From a virus, in IMG/VR virus record IMGVR_UViG_3300002138_000190, positions 1 through 64,000 of that record: 64,000 nucleotides of DNA; one strand, written 5' to 3'. Position 1 is the first letter of the stretch, and each line of letters starts with the position of its first letter. This document shows, one piece after another, positions 34,068-42,604 of the stretch. Below the pieces are notes generated by a model that had not been told where the DNA came from, searched no databases, and was given only the letters and a program-made list of their open reading frames with translations. The translations under genes were made by a program, and so were the position numbers.

Positions 34068-35297
34068 TCAAATAGCAAGTAGTTCTTTTGATAATTCTGC
34101 AAAATGTGGAAAAGAAGTCCATTCTCCTTTGAAAAACTGTGATTTTCCTGCAAGATGGTAAATTAATAATATTTTTAAAAATTCATCTGTAAACAAACAT
34201 GAGCTATTTGATTCTTTTGAATAAAAAGTTCTAACGAAATTTTTAATTTCATCATAATCTTCGTTAAAATCAGTATTTTTTAAATTGTTGTTTAATAATT
34301 GATTTTTAATAAAAAACTCAGGTGTTCCTGAAAATCCAGCAAGTAAAGTACTCTTACAAATAATTTTATTTTCCATTATAATAAAAGGAAAATAAAAATG
34401 TCTCATCAGGGTGTAATTTTTATCTTTGTGATTTTTCAAAAAACTTAAATCTTCTGTTTCAAATTTAAAATTTCTCAAAACACTTTCTGAGTAAAAACTA
34501 AGAGGTAAATAACAACATAATAAATGTTGATTTTTAGAAAATCCACAAAATTCAAAATGGGCATGAGTAATAAATTCTGCAAAAGCATTGTGAATTGCTT
34601 TAAATTGTAATTGATTGTTGTTTAAAATTTGCAAAGCTGATGTTGATGCTACAAAATCTAAATCGGTTTCATCCACATTGTCGCCTTCAACTTCTTTTTT
34701 AAACAATCGTTCACAAATTCTTTCAACAGCATGCTTGGAAAAATGAATTTCATACTTTTTGCCATCGGCTTCTATATTTTTAAAATGTTGATATGTTGTT
34801 CCAAATTCTGATTTTGTTGTTTCAAGCTTTAGAAATTTAAAATATAAATTTCTATTTAAAAATCCCATTATGTAAAAATATTTTGGGAAATGATTTTGAA
34901 ATCCTGTTTTATTCCAAACAAAATTTTTAAAAAAGTTGATGATTGTTTGTGTACAGAAAAAATATAAATCTTTTTTTATTTTTATTTTTGTATGTTTTGA
35001 AAGCAATTCTACAATTGGAAGTTCTAATATTTTTTCTAATTCATAGCTTTTAATAAAACAAGGATTGATATTATTTTTCTTAATGTGTTTTAGAAATTCA
35101 TATGCTAATTTTTCTTGAACATTCTTTTCTTTTTTTGAATTAAGTTTAATTAAAAAATTTCTATAAAGCTTTTTAATTTGTAGATGTATTTTTTCTGGTG
35201 CATTCTCTATTGAGAATACTTCTAGGTTTGGAAATTTATTAAGAATTTCATTTTCATTTTTTTCTTTTTTTAATTTAGCTAGTCTATCCTTTGACAT
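34068..35297 (-). CDS. Hypothetical protein in head operon
   Basis: 409 residues from ATG 35297, six bases after AAGGAG; an ATG two codons earlier (35303) is too close. Helical, Lys/Phe-rich. HFSKHAVERICERLF (~185-200) resembles small RNase-like/DUF4258 'SKHALERMRER' motifs, and a HAHFEF stretch follows. Otherwise unrecognised. It separates portal from the repeat protein, in the T4 slot after gene 20. Confidence 0.5.
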   Translation of the reverse strand: MSKDRLAKLKKEKNENEILNKFPNLEVFSIENAPEKIHLQIKKLYRNFLIKLNSKKEKNVQEKLAYEFLKHIKKNNINPCFIKSYELEKILELPIVELLSKHTKIKIKKDLYFFCTQTIINFFKNFVWNKTGFQNHFPKYFYIMGFLNRNLYFKFLKLETTKSEFGTTYQHFKNIEADGKKYEIHFSKHAVERICERLFKKEVEGDNVDETDLDFVASTSALQILNNNQLQFKAIHNAFAEFITHAHFEFCGFSKNQHLLCCYLPLSFYSESVLRNFKFETEDLSFLKNHKDKNYTLMRHFYFPFIIMENKIICKSTLLAGFSGTPEFFIKNQLLNNNLKNTDFNEDYDEIKNFVRTFYSKESNSSCLFTDEFLKILLIYHLAGKSQFFKGEWTSFPHFAELSKELLAI

Positions 35298-35363
35298 AAG
35301 CATCTCCTTGATGATAAATTTTTGTTTATATTACAAAAAAATAACTTAAAATCAAGGATTTAA

Positions 35364-37904
35364 TTAGAAATATTCTTCTTCGCTGAAATCTATTTCTTCG
35401 TTGTCTTGTTCGGCTGCGTAATCTTCAATGCCCATGTCGAATAATTCTATTTCTTCAGGAGTTGGGTCTGGCAATGAACTTGGTTGGTTTGACTTTCCTG
35501 AACTTTGTTTGCCTATTTCAGGAACAGAAGGCAATTCTGATTCTTTGTCATTCAAAGCTGGCAATTCTCCTTCAGGAGATAAATCTGGATTTGGCCCTTC
35601 TGGTGTTGCTCCAATTTCTGGATTTTCTTTTGATTGTTCATCTGCTGGAATTCCAATTCCTAGCAATTGAGGATTTTGTCCTAATATTTGCATTTTGGCA
35701 TCTTCAAGTTTTTGAATTTTGAGCCTTGCTAACATTTCTTGAGTATCATCTATAGAATACTTTAAATATTTTGTTATGATGTCGTAATCAGATAGCAGTA
35801 AGGAAGATTTTATTGTTGATGCATTTGTAATTCTTGCAGTTATAACATCTGCTCTGCTTAATTCTCTCCAATCACTTGGAGGTGTCATTTTAATCATAAG
35901 GTCATTATAGCTTTCCTTGGGATAGCCTTTAAGCCTTAAATGTCTATGAGCTATTTCCCAAATGCCATCTTCTACCGCTGATTGAAATCTTTCAACAAGT
36001 CTAGCAAATCTGCTATCTTGAGAACTCAATGTCATTTTAGTTATTGAGAAATCATTTGCTTGAAAATAACTTAAGGGGAAATTCAAGGAAATAAATAATT
36101 TTTCTTTGAAGTAATTAACATCAGATACCTCACCAAGATTAGTAGCTCCTGGTAGTGTTTCAATTTTAGTTTGTGAATTAGGTCTTGTGGGTAGCCAAAA
36201 ATCTTCGTCAATTGCAGGAGCATGCCATCTTTCATCTATGGATGATGCACCACCTCCACCAAGATTACTTGTTGTAGCTTTTCGTTTTCTAAACTGTGAT
36301 TTCATTCTTTCAATAAAAGCTTCCGCTTTAAATGGTGGTAAAGTGCCAACATCTATATAAAAAATTCTTCTCTCAGTACTTCTGGATAATCTATAAACTA
36401 ACATTGCATCTTCGCATAACCGTAATTGTTGTGCTGGCCCTCTTGCTGGCTCAATTACACTTACACCATATGGATAAAATGTTTTTCTGTCTTCTCCAAT
36501 TCGCAAATGAACAATCTGTTCTGGAGCAAATCGTATCGCAGTTGCACTCATTAATTTTGCATCATCTGTGTCAACAACAGGAGAGGAAAGTAAAGATGTG
36601 TAATCTGGCCCTTCTTTACTTTGTTGGAACTCTATGCAATTTCCTTTTGTTGTTTCAATTCTGTACATAGAATCTGCTGGCAATCCTGTTATTTTGTAAA
36701 TACCTTCTGTGGGATTTTCTTGATTAATAATAATTTCCCAAAATAAATCTCCATGAGCTAAAAGATTTTTAAAATCAGACCATAATCTACGATTCATATT
36801 CAACATGCTTCTGTGAAAAAACAAAAAGTTCAACTCTTCTTTTACATCTTGATTTTCACAACGAATATCAAAAACATTGTTATCGTTGTTTCTTTGGCAG
36901 TTGTGTACAATAATCGAATCTGTTGCAAAATTATGATGTTTTTCAACAGTTAGATCATATACTTCTTGGATAGAACCTTTTTCTATACTTAAAACTTTTC
37001 TTCTGTCTTTAAATGTTTTTAAATATTTGATTTCCTTAAATGAAAAACCATGATTTTTCAATCTGTATTGAGTAGTTCGTCTGTGAACCTTTGTTTTCAT
37101 TGAGACATCTTTTATTTTCATGCCAGCAGATATCAATCTGGTGGTCATATTAATAAGATCATATTTATCAATGTCTTTTTCGGCTTTGAATTCATCAACA
37201 AATTGTCTTTCGTGAATCCAGCCTTTATTGTGAGTGAAAATTCTTGGATATTGTGAAATTTTTGATTGTGTTAAATCTTGATTAGGTTTTATTCTATAAA
37301 AAGGCATGATTTCATCAAATGGTTTGATTTTACCAGCTTCTATCCAACTTCCATCTCTTTTTAATATTTTGTGATCTTCTGTACATTCTAAAAAGGAAGC
37401 ATTGTCAAAATAAACTTTAATAGTTTGGCTAGTTTTTGTAATTCTTGGATCATATGCCCAACCCAATGTGTAATCTTTTTTCTCAGAATCATAACAATAA
37501 ACTAAAAATTTTTCATTTTTTTTTGTTTCGTAAAGTTCCTTCATAGTCTTTAAGCCAAAAGGAGTTGAAATTTTTGTATCACCTGAAATACAAGCTTCAT
37601 CAGAATAAATGTTTAAAACAGTTTCTATTTCTGGCATGGCTCTTAAACGATCATACTCTTTGTAACGAGACATTCTATTTGCAATAGTTGATAAATCAAT
37701 AAAATCATTGCTTTCTCTGAATCTAACTATTCTTTGATCTTGAGAGCCGTAAAACCCACCATCTGGGCTTAATGAAGGAACTGAATCAGGTTGTGAAATC
37801 CCTGCACCAATAATATCTTTGGTTGCTATTTTTTTAGTCAAAGGGTCTTCGGAAAAAGCATATGTGAATGTTTTATAAAAATCAGCCCAAATTGGAGATG
37901 GCAT
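35364..37904 (-). CDS. Portal protein (T4 gp20-like) with intein
   Basis: 846 residues, of which 105-335 are an intein, leaving 615 residues of portal. N-extein residues include IANRMSRYKEYDRLRAMPE and NIYSDEA; the C-extein resumes CQRNNDNNVFDIRCEN. LPLSYFQANDF (~650-660), ERIFYIDVGTLPPF and HGDLFWEI are portal-type motifs. The C-terminal ~110 residues are Pro/Glu-rich and acidic. Portal forms the dodecameric DNA channel and initiates head assembly. AGAGGAAA precedes the ATG. Placed downstream of terminase, as in T4. Confidence 0.9.
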   Translation of the reverse strand: MPSPIWADFYKTFTYAFSEDPLTKKIATKDIIGAGISQPDSVPSLSPDGGFYGSQDQRIVRFRESNDFIDLSTIANRMSRYKEYDRLRAMPEIETVLNIYSDEACISGDTKISTPFGLKTMKELYETKKNEKFLVYCYDSEKKDYTLGWAYDPRITKTSQTIKVYFDNASFLECTEDHKILKRDGSWIEAGKIKPFDEIMPFYRIKPNQDLTQSKISQYPRIFTHNKGWIHERQFVDEFKAEKDIDKYDLINMTTRLISAGMKIKDVSMKTKVHRRTTQYRLKNHGFSFKEIKYLKTFKDRRKVLSIEKGSIQEVYDLTVEKHHNFATDSIIVHNCQRNNDNNVFDIRCENQDVKEELNFLFFHRSMLNMNRRLWSDFKNLLAHGDLFWEIIINQENPTEGIYKITGLPADSMYRIETTKGNCIEFQQSKEGPDYTSLLSSPVVDTDDAKLMSATAIRFAPEQIVHLRIGEDRKTFYPYGVSVIEPARGPAQQLRLCEDAMLVYRLSRSTERRIFYIDVGTLPPFKAEAFIERMKSQFRKRKATTSNLGGGGASSIDERWHAPAIDEDFWLPTRPNSQTKIETLPGATNLGEVSDVNYFKEKLFISLNFPLSYFQANDFSITKMTLSSQDSRFARLVERFQSAVEDGIWEIAHRHLRLKGYPKESYNDLMIKMTPPSDWRELSRADVITARITNASTIKSSLLLSDYDIITKYLKYSIDDTQEMLARLKIQKLEDAKMQILGQNPQLLGIGIPADEQSKENPEIGATPEGPNPDLSPEGELPALNDKESELPSVPEIGKQSSGKSNQPSSLPDPTPEEIELFDMGIEDYAAEQDNEEIDFSEEEYF
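36900..37592 (-). mobile_element. Intein in the portal gene
   Basis: 231 residues. It begins Cys105 (CISGDTKISTPFG), has block B TEDH (175-178), block F EVYDLTVEKHHNF (314-326), and block G IIVHN followed by Cys336 (penultimate His334, terminal Asn335). All residues needed for splicing are present. The insert between blocks (~205-300) lacks LAGLIDADG motifs but holds a YPRIFTHNKGWIHER segment like the start of HNH endonuclease domains and a helix-turn-helix (RLISAGMKIKDVSMKTKVHR), so the homing nuclease looks truncated. Confidence 0.92.
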
Positions 37905-37944
37905 ACTAAATTTCCTCTTGTGTACTTAACTATCATATATATGT

Positions 37945-38553
37945 ATGCTATATTTTAACAGAAAAAAAGTGATTTTACTAATATCCCATTATGGATGTCA
38001 TGTTCTTGATTTGTACAACATTATGTTGTATCATTCGAGAATTAATGGGTTTTTCAATAATAATCCTGAAAGAACTGTGGATTACAATAACCCAACTTGT
38101 TCGTTTCTTAAGAAAAAAGATCATACATGGCAAGGAAAAGATAAAATTTACTTAGATACAATTTTTTTTAATTATAAAATTGGATGCAAAAGTTTATTTA
38201 AAAATGAGGATGTTGAATTTTTATTTTATTTGGGAAATGGAATTGAAACTCTTGATAAAATAAACAAACAAACAGGCTATAACGCTGATGTAGCAAAAAG
38301 ATATTATTCTTTTAGGTTAAGAAGAATTTGTGAAATTATGTGTCAAGTTCAAAATCCCAATGTTTACATAGAAGGTTATTCTGATAGTAAAAAATTGTGT
38401 TCTTATATTAATCAAAAATACAAGTTGTTTCCATCTTTAGATTTCATATTAAAATACGAAAAGGAAACACATGGAATTCCAGAAAATTGTTTTGAGAGAT
38501 ATTTTTCTTTTATGATTAGAATGAAAGAAATGAAAAAAATTAATATTTTTTAA
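37945..38553 (+). CDS. Hypothetical protein, possibly sulfotransferase-like
   Basis: 202 residues with an N-terminal beta strand (KKVILLISHYGCHVLDLYN) and helical remainder (YRSFRLRRICEIM-like). The first strand-loop could be a nucleotide-binding loop as in sulfotransferases, but no GxxGTGT motif is evident. Starts 40 bases from the divergent portal gene; ends overlapping 38550. Confidence 0.4.
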   Translation: MLYFNRKKVILLISHYGCHVLDLYNIMLYHSRINGFFNNNPERTVDYNNPTCSFLKKKDHTWQGKDKIYLDTIFFNYKIGCKSLFKNEDVEFLFYLGNGIETLDKINKQTGYNADVAKRYYSFRLRRICEIMCQVQNPNVYIEGYSDSKKLCSYINQKYKLFPSLDFILKYEKETHGIPENCFERYFSFMIRMKEMKKINIF

Positions 38554-38840
38554 TCTAATAAAATATTATTTGGAGTTGATGTGAAATTTTTTTCTATTTT
38601 TTTATTTAAAAAATCAGATTCTTTTTTTATTAAAGCATCTATTGTTTTTAAATTACCTTTTGTATTCTTTGGATCTTCTTTTGCACTTTCTTTTTTCTTT
38701 TTCAATTTATTTTTTTGTTTTAATTCGTTTATTTCAATTATTTGAAAAGCTTTTTGCAGTAGAGGTATAACATCTTTGTTTTCTCTCATGGAAAGATTTA
38801 CGGCTAATTTTAAAACATTTTTAAGTTGATTGTTATTCAT
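38550..38840 (-). CDS. Small coiled-coil protein between portal and terminase
   Basis: 96 residues from ATG 38840 after AAAGGTG. Helical, Lys-rich (KQKNKLKKKKESAKED), with a hydrophobic first helix. The position, overlapping nothing but abutting terL, suggests a DNA-packaging or portal accessory protein, but a small terminase is not shown. Confidence 0.5.
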   Translation of the reverse strand: MNNNQLKNVLKLAVNLSMRENKDVIPLLQKAFQIIEINELKQKNKLKKKKESAKEDPKNTKGNLKTIDALIKKESDFLNKKIEKNFTSTPNNILLD

Positions 38841-38850
38841 GAACGCACCT

Positions 38851-40692
38851 TTAAAGTATTTGATTTGCAATATTGGCTAAATATACATTAATTGTAATTA
38901 AAATACTCCAGCCAAATTCTTTCAGTATATCATTCTTATTTCTGTATTTGTTTATTAGCATTTCTTTTGTTTGTTCATCTAGATCATTTGAATCGTTATC
39001 AAAATCAAAATTGTCATCATGGAAAACAATCATTTTGTTCAAGCTTTCTTTAAGCTCTTCCCTTAATTGATTAATAGTTTGGCTCTGAACAACAACATTA
39101 CCTAAATTTGGTGACTTAATGTTAAAAGCAGAAATGTTATTGAACATGCTATCTCTTGCATATAAAGCTAAAGCAGTAGCCATGATTGCATCGTCATGTT
39201 TTCCTCTTTGTGCTTGTGCCTTTTTTGAAATTACATTGTATTCAAAAGTTTTTAATTCATTAACAAGCCTCATAGAATTTATTTTCAAAGAATCATTATA
39301 AATTTTTTGTTGAAATGTTTGAAGTATAATAGGTCTGTTTTGAACAGTTATTTTAACACCAGGTTTAGGATTTTTACTTGTGTGAGCGTTATTGTAAAAT
39401 AAGTTTTCGTAAAAATATTCATGTAATAAAGAATTTAGTATAGCACCACCTGTACTCATGTCTTCAACTACAATTAATGCCTTGTTATAAAAACTAGCAA
39501 TTTCTTTTGATACTTGAGCAAATTCATGAGTTGGAATGTTATTACTGTAAAATTCAGCTACTTGTTCTAATGTGTTTTGATTTATAATTTGCAAGCAAGA
39601 ATTATCTCCACCATCTCCAATTCCTTCAGCCGAATCCAATCCAGCTATGTATTCTTGTCCATCAACAGGTTCTTTCCAAATCCACAAAGCACCTTTTCCC
39701 ATGTCATTTTCAGATATATCGGATCTATTTGCCCAACTAGGAAGTATTTTTTTATATGGTATCTTCTTTTTGGTAGTTCTATCTAATTCAGTAAGTTTAT
39801 TACTTGAAATATAAGTTTCACCAGATCCTAGAAATACTCTCAAAACTTCCTGTAGAAAACCTCTTTCTCCTAATTGTGCTTTTTGTTCTATTGACCAGTT
39901 AGGATTTTTTGAATCACAGTAATCAGGATGCTCCCAATAATCTAAATCAATAACATTAAACATATTTAGTTTTTCTTTAGCAGCAGAATATGTTTCTTCA
40001 TACCAATTACCAACACCATTTACAGTTGAAATAACTACGCAATTACCCCCTGTGCTAAGTACAGGCCACATAGCTTTCCAATGTGTTTCCATGTCAGGGA
40101 TAAATGCTGCTTCGTCAATTATAAGCAAGCTTGTTGCTTTACCTCTGGCTGCTTCTGGAGAATAAAACATCATGTTGCCTCCAGTTTCCATAAATTGTTT
40201 TAAATGGTCATTCCACTTGCCACTATCTTTATTTGGCTTCAACCATTCAGGCAAATATTCAACTGCACGATCTACAATCATACCGATAATAGTGGCTTCT
40301 CTATCTGTTTTTGACAATAACATGATTTGTTGATCAAGTTTAAACATGCACCGCCACATTCCATACAACAATGTAACAGTAGTCAAACCACCCTGTCTAA
40401 ATTTACTTATAATGTTAAATCTTGAACTTTCATATTCTTGAATGCATTTGTTTTGATATTTGTATATTATAAACGGTATTAATCCTTTTGTTGGATGTAA
40501 TATTTTTACATATTTGTGGCAAAAGTAACTAAAGCTTTGAGTGCATTTTAAAATTTCTTTTTGTTGATTTTCAAAACTTAAATTATTTAAATCTTGTAAA
40601 GTTTCAGTTGTTGGGATTTCAAATTGATTGAAATCAAAGTGGAAAAAATTTTTATCGTATTTTTTTAAATAATTAGTCTTGAAATTTACCAT
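38851..40692 (-). CDS. terL: Large terminase subunit (T4 gp17-like)
   Basis: 613 residues. ATPase: Walker A-like SKFRQGGLTT (96-105), Walker B LLIIDEAAF (189-197) and coupling motif ISTVNGVGNWY. Nuclease: GLDSAEGIGDGGDNS (~349-363), VVEDMSTGG and C-terminal HDDAIMATALALYA, giving the RNase-H-like metal-binding acids. It powers DNA packaging and cuts the concatemer. First gene of the head transcript; a following ~30-residue hydrophobic end (ILITINVYLANIANQIL) is unusual. Confidence 0.95.
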   Translation of the reverse strand: MVNFKTNYLKKYDKNFFHFDFNQFEIPTTETLQDLNNLSFENQQKEILKCTQSFSYFCHKYVKILHPTKGLIPFIIYKYQNKCIQEYESSRFNIISKFRQGGLTTVTLLYGMWRCMFKLDQQIMLLSKTDREATIIGMIVDRAVEYLPEWLKPNKDSGKWNDHLKQFMETGGNMMFYSPEAARGKATSLLIIDEAAFIPDMETHWKAMWPVLSTGGNCVVISTVNGVGNWYEETYSAAKEKLNMFNVIDLDYWEHPDYCDSKNPNWSIEQKAQLGERGFLQEVLRVFLGSGETYISSNKLTELDRTTKKKIPYKKILPSWANRSDISENDMGKGALWIWKEPVDGQEYIAGLDSAEGIGDGGDNSCLQIINQNTLEQVAEFYSNNIPTHEFAQVSKEIASFYNKALIVVEDMSTGGAILNSLLHEYFYENLFYNNAHTSKNPKPGVKITVQNRPIILQTFQQKIYNDSLKINSMRLVNELKTFEYNVISKKAQAQRGKHDDAIMATALALYARDSMFNNISAFNIKSPNLGNVVVQSQTINQLREELKESLNKMIVFHDDNFDFDNDSNDLDEQTKEMLINKYRNKNDILKEFGWSILITINVYLANIANQIL

Positions 40693-40741
40693 GTTATATT
40701 ATATTATATTTCAAATAATTATATTTTATTAAGGAATAATT

Positions 40742-41185
40742 ATGCACAATGACGAATTAATTGAAATTTTAAAACAAGATTTGAAAAATGAAAGAAAACA
40801 CATGTTGTTTTATCTTACTCATGCAAGTACGATAACAGGCAACAATAGGATAAGTCTTAGAAATTTCCTTATGGGTGAAGCAGCATCAGAAATGAAGCAT
40901 GTGCAAGAATTTCAGGATTTTATTATTGGAATGAATGGCAAATTAGAAGATTCTGATGTTGAATTCGTAGATTTTCCAGTATTAACTGATGCTGAGCAAA
41001 TAATCAGATATGCTTATAATATGGAAATGGAAGTTGTTAGAAATTATTGTAATAGATTAAAAGATGCCGAATCACTAAATGACTTTGCATCTTTTAAATG
41101 GCTTGAAGTATTTCTTGAGCAACAAATTGAACATAGTAGATCAGATGCGGATAATTTAAAACAAATTTTATCAAATTTTAAATAG
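40742..41185 (+). CDS. Ferritin-like (bacterioferritin-type) protein
   Basis: 147 residues, AAGGAATAATT before the ATG. A four-helix pattern with E17 (LKNERKHMLFYL), E50-x-x-H53 (GEAASEMKHVQEF), E95/E97 (AYNMEMEVVRNY) and a last helix EQQIEHSR (126-133). The E17-E50-H53 spacing equals bacterioferritin's E18-E51-H54; the C-terminal ligand pair is ambiguous because Gln replaces a Glu. It may bind diiron or just keep the fold. A virion or stress role is possible. Divergent from the terminase gene. Confidence 0.7.
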   Translation: MHNDELIEILKQDLKNERKHMLFYLTHASTITGNNRISLRNFLMGEAASEMKHVQEFQDFIIGMNGKLEDSDVEFVDFPVLTDAEQIIRYAYNMEMEVVRNYCNRLKDAESLNDFASFKWLEVFLEQQIEHSRSDADNLKQILSNFK

Positions 41186-41215
41186 ATAAGTTAAGTTTAC
41201 TAAAAGGAAAATAAT

Positions 41216-42034
41216 ATGGCATTTTTTCAAAATCCGTTTGAGTTTACATTTAATGGGTCTTTGTTTGGAATTGGCCCTCAATATACTATTTCGTATAATA
41301 TAGGGGCAAACAGAAATAGCCCAAGTTATATTGCTGCTTATAATTTAGAGCCTTATGATTTATCTGAAGGTGCTGATTTGGTATTTAATGTTGCAACAGA
41401 TCCTGAAATGTTGCATTTTCATCCTTTTGCAGTAACTTTAACAGGAAGTACAATTGCTGCTGTTACTGCTGCGGAAATTGTATCAGTATTAAATGCAAAT
41501 AGTCAGTTTGCAGAATTTTTTAGTGCTAGATCTATCAAATTTAATTCTTCGGATGCAAAAAATACTGTTTTGATAGTTGCAAAAAATAGAACTTTCTTTA
41601 AGTGTTACATTTCTAACAAAGATGCTTGTTTTCCTCTTGCTATAAACAAATATGCACCAGTAAAAGAATTACCTGATTTATTTCAACAATATTCAATTCA
41701 GAATATTTATAGTTATTTAAATTTAGGAACTCAAAGAATTCTTTATCTTGATCCTTTAGATGAAGATGATGCCAAGGTAATTACAAATGCAGGATTTGAT
41801 CCTCTTTCTCAAACCCCAGATTGGAAATTATTGGCAAGTGCTTCTCCATTTTATACATTTACTAAAACTGTTTATTCTAGTGGAAGTATTGTTGATTATA
41901 AGCTTGCTTATAATGCTGGATCAAAAGTTGGACAGATGTGCAAAAAAACAGTTTATCAATATGCAGGGGCTAACATTACTGGTGTTTTAGAAATACCTTA
42001 TATTTTACAAGAAAGTGATTTAATTGAACCGTAG
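41216..42034 (+). CDS. Hypothetical virion structural protein
   Basis: 272 residues after AAAAGGAAAATAAT. Beta-rich with a NPFEFTFNGSLFGIGP start and an internal AVTLTGSTIAAVTAAEIVSVLN segment like those of other phage virion proteins. Last codon then TAG. Probably co-transcribed with the ferritin-like gene (30-base gap). Family not recognised. Confidence 0.6.
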   Translation: MAFFQNPFEFTFNGSLFGIGPQYTISYNIGANRNSPSYIAAYNLEPYDLSEGADLVFNVATDPEMLHFHPFAVTLTGSTIAAVTAAEIVSVLNANSQFAEFFSARSIKFNSSDAKNTVLIVAKNRTFFKCYISNKDACFPLAINKYAPVKELPDLFQQYSIQNIYSYLNLGTQRILYLDPLDEDDAKVITNAGFDPLSQTPDWKLLASASPFYTFTKTVYSSGSIVDYKLAYNAGSKVGQMCKKTVYQYAGANITGVLEIPYILQESDLIEP

Positions 42035-42036
42035 TT

Positions 42037-42558
42037 TCAAATTAAATCATCTCCCCATTTAGATCTTATTTTATCTATAAGTTCTTTTTCCATTCTTTCA
42101 ACACTAGCATTTTTCTTTTGTAATTTTTCTTCATTTACTTTTTTAAGTCTTTCTATACTTCTGATAAAAATAGCTTCAACAGAAGACTCCCATTCTTTTT
42201 CAGGTATGTAAGATAATAAATCATTAGATAATTCATGATATTTAACATATCCTTTATAATAAAGCTTAATTTCATTTTCATTTATTAAGTATTTTATTTC
42301 TAAATGATTTCCCAAGTTTACACCATCATAAAAATATCCTAATAGACAACTTGTATGATCTTCTGAAAATGTTTCAAATTGATTTTTTTCTTCAATATCA
42401 CCATAAACTAAATCTGTTTGATCTCTTCCAAAATAATCTTCAATTATGGAATTCCCAAACATTTGACAGATAATAGATAGTTTGCCTTGTGGCCCGAAAA
42501 AATTTTTATTAAGTGCTAAGGCTAATCTTTGTTCTTTTATTTTATTTTCAATGTTCAT
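42037..42558 (-). CDS. Hypothetical protein, start uncertain
   Basis: 173 residues from ATG 42558; a further in-frame ATG at 42627 would overlap the divergent metalloprotease start. Alpha/beta with a charged C-terminal helix (IRSIERLKKVNEEKLQ). Family unknown. Convergent with the structural gene ending 42034. Confidence 0.55.
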   Translation of the reverse strand: MNIENKIKEQRLALALNKNFFGPQGKLSIICQMFGNSIIEDYFGRDQTDLVYGDIEEKNQFETFSEDHTSCLLGYFYDGVNLGNHLEIKYLINENEIKLYYKGYVKYHELSNDLLSYIPEKEWESSVEAIFIRSIERLKKVNEEKLQKKNASVERMEKELIDKIRSKWGDDLI

Positions 42559-42604
42559 AATAGATACATTAGTAATATTTTTTAAATTTGAAAAAGGAAA
42601 TTCT

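Noticed and set aside
42482-42604. 41-residue N-terminal extension of the zinc metalloprotease
   Set aside because: It overlaps the divergent gene's coding region and lacks a ribosome-binding site, while ATG 42605 has AAAGGAA.
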